DNA of 64,000 nucleotides from Ophiosphaerella korrae (lineage: Eukaryota; Ascomycota; Dothideomycetes; Pleosporales; Phaeosphaeriaceae). Location: the NCBI GenBank assembly GCA_028456385.1, contig JALNQF010000048.1:124001-188000 (forward strand), in the 5' to 3' direction. The notes below the pieces were generated by a model. That model searched no databases. It had not been told where the DNA came from and saw nothing but the letters and a program-made list of their open reading frames with translations. Below are positions 25,200 through 33,710 of this stretch, in pieces; the stretch's first letter is position 1; each line of letters opens with the position of its first letter. A program made the position numbers and the translations under genes.

Positions 25200-25847
25200 A
25201 TGGCGCCCGTCCAACCCCCACCCTCCTCCCTCCTCCACAAAGAACGCATCACCCAATTCGTCGCCCTCCCGCCCGCCGCCCTCGCATCCCCGCTGCCCGC
25301 CCTCTGCGCCACCATCCTCAGCCCGCTGCTCCTCACGTACTTTGCGCCCGCGCGCGGCATCGTGCTAGCATACGAGGACGTGGAGCTCGCGTCTGGGCCG
25401 GCAAAAGGGGAGGAGGGCGACGCCACGCGGGCGGCACGCGGTGCGCAGACGGAGGGGGAAGCAGACGGGGGGTTACTGTTGCTGCGGCATGTGGACGAGT
25501 ATGCTGCGCCGTATGTGTGGGTGAGCGCGACGTTGCTTGTGTTTCGGCCGGTGGTGGGCGCGCGGATCGAGGGGCGTGTTACGCATCAGAGTGGGACGCA
25601 TGTTACGCTTGCGTATCTGAATATGTTTCCTGTGGTGGTGGTGAAGGGGGGTATGCCGGTGGGGTGGAGGTGGGTGGGTGGGACGCAGGGGAAGGTGGGC
25701 AAGGGGTGGGATGGCGGGGTTAGTGATGAGGGGGGTTGGTGGGTTGATGGGGAGGGGGAGAAGGTTGGGGGGGATTTGGAGGTGAGGATTGAGGGGGTCG
25801 AGGGAAGAGGGAAGGGGGTGAGGGTTTTGGGGACGTTTAGGGAGTAG
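25200..25847 (+). CDS. RPA43: RNA polymerase I subunit A43 (RPA43)
   Basis: A single exon of 215 aa starts at ATG 25200; the frame is open further upstream, but that part is low-complexity promoter DNA. The N-terminal half (VALPPAALASPLPALCATIL, then GIVLAYEDVEL) is the Rpb7-N-like SHS2 part of A43. After a short acidic linker, the second half (VDEYAAPYVWVSATLLVFRP, then GRVTHQSGTHVTLAYLNMFP, WWVDGEGE and LGTF) is the RPA43 OB fold. The protein is shorter than yeast A43. A43 forms the stalk of Pol I and docks Rrn3 in the nucleolus. Base use is striking: C-rich on this strand in the first 250 bp and very G-rich in the second half. Confidence 0.88.
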   Translation: MAPVQPPPSSLLHKERITQFVALPPAALASPLPALCATILSPLLLTYFAPARGIVLAYEDVELASGPAKGEEGDATRAARGAQTEGEADGGLLLLRHVDEYAAPYVWVSATLLVFRPVVGARIEGRVTHQSGTHVTLAYLNMFPVVVVKGGMPVGWRWVGGTQGKVGKGWDGGVSDEGGWWVDGEGEKVGGDLEVRIEGVEGRGKGVRVLGTFRE

Positions 25848-26017
25848 GATTGTGGGTTTCGAGGAATTGCATGCATGGCGTTTAGGGGTGGTTGTGGTTT
25901 GGCACGGTACCGAGACTCGCTTGCGCAAGGATGAGCGTGGTGGTGTACGATGTTTGTACGGTGTACGATTATATTGGTCACTTTTGGTCTGGGGGTATCA
26001 TTTCGACGGCACAAGTT

Positions 26018-26951
26018 CTACAGGTAATCCTTCTTCCTGCCTGTCCGCGTGTACTGGTTCAGGTGCCACTCGACGTCGCCCTCCTTGTTGTCCAGCGTGC
26101 CCGCACGAATCTCAAACAACCGCATGCTCAGCCGCGGACCCACCTCGGCCAGCTCAACGGCCTGGTACCCCGTCTTGACAAACACATGATGGCGCACTTC
26201 AATCGTGTCTTCGATATTCTTAAATCTGCACCCATTAGCACGCACACCCAAACATGGCAGAATACACATACGTCACAACTCGGTTCCCCACTTTGGCATT
26301 CGCCTCCCGCGGCGGAAACAAATGCTTAAGAACCTGCACAACCCTCATGCCCAACTTGGACGAGAACCCCTCGAATATCAGGTGCGGGTAGCTCTCGCTC
26401 ACCGTCCCCCTCGCACTATTCGGGATATCCGCCCGCAGCACCACATTGTGCAGCGAAAAACTCGCCGTCGGCCCGTGCGGGAAGTGGCTCACCGTCAGCG
26501 CCGTCGGCGTCCCGCGGTGCTCGTGCAGCAGCACAATGTCGCTCAGCCCGGATGACTGCGCGCTGGACACGAGATTCGAGAGAATGAGGTTGCCGCGGTT
26601 GAGGCGGATCGATGTGGGGAGCAATAGCCGGATTTCTTTGGCGAAGGTGCCCAGGCGCGAGGACGGGTCGCGCGAGGTAGTAACGAGGATGCGTGGGTCA
26701 ACCACGCCGCTTAGGTGCGAGTATTCGTCGTCGAGGCCGAGTTCTTCTTCCGCAGTGCGGTCGGCGCGCGACTCGTCGTATTTGTAGTCTTGGCGGAGCG
26801 TCGAGTCTTCGGCGACGTCTTTGCTCAACGGCTTGCCTGAGGCGAGCGATGCCTTTAGAGAGGCGCGTTTGCTGGCGAGTTCGGCGTCGCGAAGGGTAAG
26901 GGCACGACGGTAGATGTAGTCGCGGCGTTCGCGAGCTTGTTTGCGGATCAT
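26018..26951 (-). CDS. IMP4: U3 snoRNP protein IMP4 (Brix domain)
   Basis: Exons 26951-26272 and 26225-26018 give 295 aa, close to yeast Imp4. The 46-bp intron (26226-26271) has GTATGT, a TGCTAATG branch and GTGCAG, phase 2, and joins RVVT to FKNIEDTIEVRHHVF. The N-terminus MIRKQARERRDYIYRRAL and the Brix-domain segments (VTTSRDPSSRL, SDIVLLHEHRGTP, LTVSHFPHGPTASFSLHN, and the final HLNQYTRTGRKKDYL) identify IMP4 rather than BRX1, RPF1 or SSF1. It works in the nucleolar SSU processome, bringing U3 snoRNA to pre-rRNA. Its 3' end faces that of the Pol I A43 gene, 170 bp away. Confidence 0.95.
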
Positions 26952-27209
26952 GGTTGTGGTGATAGGAGGATTCAGTTTGAAATTGCAGAATGATGGTTGC
27001 CGTGCACGTCGGCGTAACGGCGTGCCGAGCCACCCAACACTATCTACTCAACTTCAAAAATGAGGTTATTGAGCCACGTACAATAGTTATTATCATAACA
27101 TCTTCTGGCAGAGTAGTAAACAGAGGCCTGCGATCAATCTGTACTATCTATATTTCCTTAGAACGTTGACGTTGCGGCCACGTGATGTGACCCTTAGCGG
27201 TGTAGCATC

Positions 27210-27500
27210 TTGAACTTGCCTAGCACTACGTACTCGTTTCTAACGAACACTGAAGAACTGGCCAAGCTCCAAACTAAGCTTCGGCACGTTGATATCCATA
27301 ATCACTGGCCAAGGCAAGAAGTATCTGCTGGCCGAATTAAAGCAGAATACATTCAATCAACAGAGATGACTGCTGACGGCTTCACAAAGGTACTACCAGC
27401 GAATAAGTGGGAGAGCTTCCTAGCTCAACTCGGGCTGGTAGAGGTGAAGGAGCGCCATGTAACATATGAAGCACCTCTCGATGAACTGGCACTTACTTGA
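27210..27500 (+). pseudogene. Ty1/copia pol fragment (end of RNase H)
   Basis: The frame carries ELAKLQTKLRHVDIHNHWPR, then AGRIKAEYIQSTEMTADGFT and LPANKWESFLAQLGL, the standard C-terminal end of Ty1/copia polyproteins. The rest of the element is missing upstream: at 27 kb the sequence changes to IMP4 promoter DNA. An LTR follows 49 bp later. Confidence 0.85.
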
Positions 27501-27548
27501 TATAGTTCCAGCTCGACAAGAGTTCTCAAGCTGAAGTGGTGCGTCAGA

Positions 27549-27930
27549 TGTAACGCCGCCAGATGGAGCTGACTGGCTCATGAGATTCAGATAGCGATTG
27601 ATCGAGTATGCGTGCGCGCACGTGCACGCCACTAGCTAAGCGAGCCAATCAGCAGATTCCAGGAACAGCTACGGTGCATCCCTTTGACAGAAGAGCCGCA
27701 ATCAGGCAACGCGCCAGCTCAACAAAGGGCAACCCTTGGGCACGAGAGAGATCAAAGAACTTCATGAAGGATATCAGTAGCAGCCGGTAGGCAGATGATA
27801 GAAAAGAACAATCCAATCCACTCAATCCTCACTCACGGCACTGAATACAATCTCATCAATCACTTGCAATCAATCAGTGACACAATTATCATATACTATC
27901 AGCCCTACTCCGGTTCACATCCATCAACTT
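27549..27930 (+). repeat. Copia LTR following the pol fragment
   Basis: Starts TGTAACGCCGCC after the pol end and matches the LTR fragment at 11.4-11.6 kb in opposite orientation over the first 200 bp. The right edge is uncertain: the end diverges, with a CATCAACT near 27920-27930 as one possible border. It is less AT-mutated than the nested block. Confidence 0.6.
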
Positions 27931-29033
27931 GTCACCCTTCAAATCTAACAGCAGTACTCGCCCGTGCTTGGCAAAGTAAGTAAGTTAATTGCGGCAGCTA
28001 ATACACAAGCAGCTAAGCTACTAGCTAGTAACAAACGACTTCAGCAGCAGCAGTTCAATGAGCTTGTAAAACTATATAAGAGGAAATGTATTAAGCCTTA
28101 TCTAAATGAGCGATTTGTGAATGTTGAAGTAATCACTGCTGTAGTAGAAGCTGCTGCTACTTAAGCTGCAAAACTAGCACATAAACCCCTACAAAGGCTG
28201 CAAAAAGCAAGGCAGCTACTTCAGTTGCTCCAGTATTTGATTCTATGTGTAGCCAGTAGCAAACATAATTCTTGTTTGTTGAGTTATATTACTCCAAAGT
28301 TGAGAGCACTTTTTTCGGTGAGTGGCCGAAAACCCAGTCGGCTGAAAAGTAGTTGCCTGAACTTAATGAGTTATGGTTTCTCAATTGGGAAACAAGCCGG
28401 AGATAAATGGAGGTTAGACTGGTGCTACAGTGCGAGAGGCGAGGTTCGGCTCTTCAAAAGCCGGAACCCGAAAAGCGGATATTGGAAACTCGGATCCGAG
28501 GACGCCTGATACGTGTGACCAGGAGAGCCTCGGACTCAATGAGATACCTACTGATACCAGCCGGCCGATTTAGTGAAGAAATTTATGTTTCTGGCAACGT
28601 GATTACAACCGCTCTTCGATTATGTGAGTTGGGAACTGGAAGTGATCGGGCCGGAAGCGGCCAACCATGGAGATCTCATGTATTGGAGCATATTGGGCTG
28701 CAGAGGGGTCATGTTGAGTTATCATAAAAATCTGGATTGACGGGATAGGGAACAAATCATATCCCAGTTTCAGCGACCGTTCTAAGCCAGGTCACCAGCC
28801 TCAGTAGTTGAAGCCATCCGGGCCGGCCTTCTCCTTTCAGCTCAACTAGCCGAATCATGCCCCACGTCAGCAGCCCAGGTGAAGTGCACGTGCAGTGTCT
28901 TCACAAACCCCTGATACGTATACCGCGGAGTGGAGTACATCTCTCTATGCCCGAGGCTTGCACCTCTGCTTTTCTATTTCACAATACTGAAGCTACCTTC
29001 AACCAGTTGCACGAACTGAGATCTTTGCCTACC
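27931..29033. other. Probable worn repeat DNA, no gene recognised
   Basis: A short frame at 27964-28164 (Gln/Lys-rich helix, AKLLASNKRLQQQQFNELVK) looks like a transposon-protein tail, but I cannot assign it. The remainder up to the dioxygenase start shows only short frames. Confidence 0.35.
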
Positions 29034-30049
29034 ATGACCAAACCCGCTGAGCTAATGCCGTTACTTTTTGCCTCCCACGGTTCTCCTCTCATATCAATTT
29101 CGGATTGTGACAGCACGAGATGGTGGAAAGAGGTGAGTACTGATACCAATTTTGCCGCATCACAATGGTGACCGTAGCCCAGTTTGGAGAAGAGATTCGT
29201 GCCAACAATGTCAGAGGACTCGTTTACATCAACTCCCACTGGATCGAGTTCGACAACAAGATTAGGGTGGGCACAAACTCCGACCCGAACGTCGACTTGA
29301 CGCTTCTCGTGCCTCGCGAAAGCTACGGCCATTTCAAACCAAATATCTCCCGAGAGCTCGGACTCCAGGTGATATCACTTTTGAAGGACGCTGGTTTCGA
29401 TGACGTCGAGGAATCTACCACAGCAGAATGGGTTGATGCACCCACAACGCCCTCGTTGCATCTGTTCCCCAAAGACACATTGATGCCACCGAGCACGACT
29501 ATCAGCCTAAATGGCAGATATGACCCAATACTCCACGTCAAGATGGGCCAAGCGCTAAGAAGTCTTCGGAAACAAGGCATCTTGCTGATCGCGTCTGGTT
29601 CGATTGTTCACAACATCTTCCGGAGTAAGATGCTTCCCGTAATCCTGCACAGAGATAACTTACAAACGCATTCCGCGCCTGAGAAATTCGCAATTGACTT
29701 CGAAAAATCCATAGACGACGTCATCAAGAATAACTCGGTCTGAAATCTTCTCCACACTATACACTGAACTCTTGTACTAACCGGGAAATAGGGCATTGAT
29801 CTTGCGGCTGCCCTCGTCCGCATTACTCAAAGTCCACGTTACCTTGAAGCACACCCGTCCAACGACCATTTCTATCCATTATTGGTGTTGGCTGGTGCTC
29901 TATACGACGACGAACAAGTGTTTGGACGAGATATGGCCAAGACATATGAAATGCAAAACATTGTTAATGTCCAATACCTTTGGGGTAACTGGCCAGTGGC
30001 AGCAGCCGCCTATGTGCCAGGTGGATCGGCAACTTTGCTGGCAAACTGA
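29034..30049 (+). CDS. LigB/DODA-like extradiol ring-cleavage dioxygenase family protein
   Basis: Exons 29034-29132, 29183-29737 and 29792-30049 give 303 aa. The first intron is GTGAGT...CCCAG. The second is GTCTGA...AAATAG with a TACTAAC branch, a weak donor but the join matches the family. The N-terminus MPLLFASHGSP has the metal-binding His15, INSHW has His52 and GSIVHNIF has His176. Family members cleave catechol or DOPA rings using a mononuclear metal. The usual catalytic His in the DHG / WIHD segment appears as Asp118 (EWVDAP), so activity is doubtful. Coding is otherwise uninterrupted. It lies just left of the nested transposon and could belong to the same pathway as genes on the far side. 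Confidence 0.75.
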
Positions 30050-30641
30050 GACTGATGAGGAGCCGTGACCTCTAGCTGTCATCATTCACATCAATACTCT
30101 CGGTGTGGCGAGTGATATCGTAGACTGAGACTCTTGTGCGGGCTTTCTGGTGTATTGTAATCGCTCCCTGCGTACTCGCCGTTTCTGGACTGGAGTTCTT
30201 CGGGTCACGCGAACTAAGGGCTCCAAAAATCAAACGTCTTGAAGCTGATACATCCGATTTCGTGCATAGGGCTGCTTGTTCATAGGTTACCTTGCGAGAA
30301 ATCAAGGAAGTGTCTCGACGGTATATAATAGTTACATTGGGAAAATCTAGAATTTTCCACAATAAGAAGGTAGTCTTACCGCCGTGAATGCTGGTTATTA
30401 CAAGAGAAGTGTATGTGGATCTCGTTTACTCGCACTTGATTGGCTATTTCTCATATCAGATTACCCAATCATCACTAGGCTTAATGATAAGCTAGAGACT
30501 CGTGTAGCCAAAGTAACAAATAGCATTCAAAATATATAAGATCGAAATTGCAAAGGACTGTACTTACAGTCGGATCTGCAACGCATGCGCCAGGGCTGGA
30601 CTCAGGGCAGGCCCTACCCACGGACAACAGCTTTCCGAGTC
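30050..30641. other. No gene recognised
   Basis: A 96-codon minus frame (30072-30362) has no ATG start and no domain. The sequence stays unique in appearance up to the target duplication TAA at 30642-30644. Confidence 0.35.
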
Positions 30642-30644
30642 TAA

Positions 30645-30659
30645 GGCCCTGTTTGGTGC
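30645..30659 (+). repeat. Left terminal inverted repeat of the Harbinger element
   Basis: GGCCCTGTTTGGTGC preceded by TAA; matches the right end in inverse orientation over 15 bases. Confidence 0.85.
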
Positions 30660-30834
30660 CCATCATGATCAGAGCATGATCCCATCTGCGAGTAGACCCG
30701 ACTAAGTGCCCGAGGACCCACAGGTGGCGCGCGCGAGCGTTGCCGAATTTGGCGGACGTAGTTTTGCCGTGTTTGGTACCAAAAATTGTCCTGATCGATT
30801 CCATCTCATCGTGCGCACCGACCATCTCAACCTC

Positions 30835-31779
30835 ATGGATCCACCTACTATACCTCTCAACTACAGTCTCCGCCAGCTGGCTCAGCTGGCATGTAGTGAG
30901 GCCTCACCGACGCCGCCGCAGCCCTCACCACCTCGGCCAGCTACGCCAGCGCCAGCGATCTCATCTACGCCAGCGCCAGCGTCGACGCCAGCGCCAGCCG
31001 CATCGCAGTTGTCGTCGCAGTCGCAGGCGACGCTACCGTTTAAATGGACACCGGTGATGGAGAAGGCGCTTATAGACTCGCTCGTAGTAGCTGTAGAGGA
31101 GCGCGGCCTGCGTGCAGACTCTGGGTACAAGAGCGAGGCGTGGAAAACAGCAGTAGCAGAGGTATCTCGTGTCTCTAATAGAGCTATTACTACTACCTAG
31201 TGCAAAAATAAGCACTTAAACCTTAAGAGAGACTTTAAAGTATAAGGAGACCTAGTAAATTAGTTAGGCTTTAGTATTAGTCTAGATAGGCTAGTAACTA
31301 GAGACGCTAGCGCACTAAATAAGTACTTTAAGCAGTACCTAGAGGCTTAAAAGTTTAAGTACTCTACTCTTAGGAACAAAGAGGGCCTATAAATTTTGTT
31401 TAGTAGCGTTCTTGTAATAGGTACTACTATTATAAGTATAGAGGATATAATTACTAGTAATAATATATTAGAATTAGTAGAGCTAGAGGACTTAGAGGAC
31501 TATAGTAGCCTCTTAAAAGAGACACTAATACTACAAAAACGTACTATAACTAGGTCTAGTGTTTAAGTTTAATAAAGTAAAAAGTCTACCTTAGTAAACT
31601 AACTCTTAGAGTAGCTAAATAGTATTAGTAGCTAGCTTAGAGAGGTAGTATTAGCTATTTAGAACCTAACGTAAAAAGCGCTTAAGCTACTAATATCTAA
31701 TTTTAGTATATTACTATATATATTTTTAGATATACTTATAGACTAGCTTTCTAGTAAGTTTACTACTTAAAAATTTATC
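30835..31779 (+). pseudogene. MYB/SANT-like protein of the Harbinger element, 5' part
   Basis: ATG 30835 leads through a Pro/Ala/Ser-rich low-complexity linker (30900-31020) into a MYB/SANT-like domain from about 31040 (FKWTPVMEKALIDSL, then SGYKSEAWKTAVAEV). The frame is stopped by TAG at 31198-31200, but the domain goes on in the same frame (CKNKHLNLKRDFKV, LVN-stop-LGFSISLDRL) to about 31400, with stops where Gln or Trp is expected. Base composition changes from GC-rich to AT-rich within the domain at about 31200, a sharp RIP border. Such proteins help Harbinger transposases enter the nucleus and bind the ends. Element A interrupts the downstream part. Confidence 0.75.
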
Positions 31780-31784
31780 TCTTT
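31780..31784 (+). repeat. Target duplication TCTTT, left of element A
   Basis: TCTTT directly precedes the LTR at 31785 and recurs at 53331-53335 directly after the right LTR. Confidence 0.9.
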
Positions 31785-32245
31785 TGTTATAGGTATAATA
31801 AGAGAAATCAAGATAGAACTAATTAGTTTTAACTTAGATACTAACAAAGTATAGGACAAGTAGGGTAACAACTTTAATTAGGAGACTACTTACAACTAGG
31901 ATACGTAATAGCAATCTATAATTACGTATAAATAGATTAAAGTAATCTATAATAACGTATAAATAGATTAAAGCGATCTATAGTTATATATAAATAAATT
32001 AGTAGTAATCTATAGTATTATACTAATAGATTAATATAAGTATATAGTTAGTAGTAATACCTATTATTAGGATAGTATTAGTAATTTAATTAATAACTAC
32101 AAGCGACAATACTAAGATAGTTGCAAAATATCTTCTATTATTTATAGCCTATTATAGATTATAATATAAGCTTTTATTATTACTTCTTAATCTACTAATA
32201 CCTTAATTAGGTATTAGGAAGTTAACCCTAGTAATACCTATTACA
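31785..32245 (+). repeat. 5' LTR of element A
   Basis: Begins TGTTATAGGTATAATAAGAG and ends CCTATTACA. It contains several copies of an AATCTATAAT / ATAGATTAAAG palindrome-like unit in its first half. Confidence 0.9.
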
Positions 32246-33262
32246 CCTTACTAATTTAGTTATTGTAAGAAGTAAAGCGTAAGTAGCGTATAGTCTAGCT
32301 AATATAATAGTAGAAAGTTTAACTAGTAAAGTACCTAGGAGTAGTTATAAGTTAGATAGTACTATATAAGAAATAATTAAAGAACGTATTAATAAACTAA
32401 TAGATAAGAAAGAAGATATAAAAATAGTAATTAACGCCTTAGAAATATAAAATAAAGAACTATAAGACTACTCTAAATAGAACAAAGTATAGATTAAAGC
32501 TATTATTAAAGGATAAAACTAGATAGAAATAATTATACAACGATTAGAAATAAGTGTAATAAAAAAGCTACCTAAGATACCTATCCTTAAGAAGTTTAAT
32601 AGAATAAGGGAAAAACTAAGACCCTTTATAGTATTAGTATAACTCTAGATAGATATATAAGTACTATACTTTAATATAGAAGAAAAAAAAGTAATATATA
32701 TTAGACTATACTTTAAAGAAGATATAATAAGATAGTATAAACCTTACTAGATAGACTATATAATATACTTTCTAATAACCTAAAAGGATAAAACTAGAGC
32801 TATTTTTAGAAGTTATAAATACTTTACTAAATAAATAGGAGTAGTATTTAGGGATATAGATATTACTTAATAAGCTAAAGAAAAACTTAAAAGGCTTACG
32901 TAGAGTAAGAGTATTCTAGAATACGTATTATAGTTTAAATAACTAGCTTAAAATATAGAATAGAACAAGGTATCCTTAATATTACAATTTAAATAAAGAT
33001 TAAATACAAAAATCTAATATAAAATAATCTATATAGAAAAACTAAGGATATTAGAAACTCTAAAACAATAGGTAATATAAATTAACGACAATCTTTAAGA
33101 ATAGAAAAAGAATAAGTATAAGAACTAATAAAGAAACTAAGATAGTAGAGACCCTATAATCCTTAACGCTAATAAAGATAAGAAAAAGAAGAAGAATAAA
33201 GACTTTACGTACTTTAACTATAGTAAAAAAAGCTACTACGTAAAAGACTACTAATTATAAAA
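32246..33262 (+). pseudogene. Gag region of element A
   Basis: The frame, cut by many stops, shows the retrotransposon gag core (KFN..REKLRPFI, FKEDIIR, YKYFTK) and the first CCHC-like knuckle near 33220-33255, with the Cys codons TGY turned into TAY (Cys to Tyr), as RIP does. Coding stops abruptly at the left end of element B. Confidence 0.75.
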
Positions 33263-33267
33263 GAAAA
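33263..33267 (+). repeat. Target duplication GAAAA, left of element B
   Basis: GAAAA lies before the LTR at 33268 and again at 47752-47756 after the right LTR. Joining the two sides restores continuous gag of element A. Confidence 0.9.
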
Positions 33268-33710
33268 TGTAATAGGTATTACTAGGGTCGACTTCCTAAT
33301 ACCTAAATAAGGTGTTAGTAAATTATAAGTTAATAACAAAAGCTTATATAGTAATCTATAATAACTATAAATAATAGAAGATATTTTATAACTATCTTAT
33401 ATTAGCGTTCTATAGTTAAAGGATTAGATTACTAATACTATCCTAATAATGCGTATTATTACTAACTATATACCTATATCTTGTAGCTAGCTTTATACTT
33501 CGTGTTTGCTAAGATCGCGAATTGCAAATCTATTACATACTTAGCTTTATACTTTGTGTTTACTAAGATCGTAAATTATAAATCTATTACGTATCTTTAT
33601 TATAGTTAGTCTCCTAGTTAAGTTTATTACTCTATAAGTTATACGTACTTTTATTATCTATAGTAGAGCTAACTAGCTTAAATTAGTTTTCTATTGTTAT
33701 AGCTATAATA
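33268..33710 (-). repeat. 3' LTR of element B (left copy)
   Basis: On the plus strand it begins TGTAATAGGTATTACTAGGG and ends GCTATAATA. It contains two tandem copies of a unit with TAGCTTTATACTT...GTGTTTRCTAAGATCG near 33490-33590. Confidence 0.9.

Noticed and set aside
25473..26014. Pro/His-rich minus-strand frames opposite RPA43
   Set aside because: They are the complement of the G-rich second half of RPA43 and encode low-complexity sequence only.
27964..28164. 66-codon Gln/Lys-rich frame as a DDE transposase tail
   Set aside because: Only a general coiled-coil look; no nuclease motif or terminal repeats nearby, so left unassigned.
31900..32020. Regularly spaced short repeats that might suggest a CRISPR-like array
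   Set aside because: They lie inside an LTR, are imperfect palindromes of AT-rich sequence, recur in the paired LTR, and the organism is a eukaryote.
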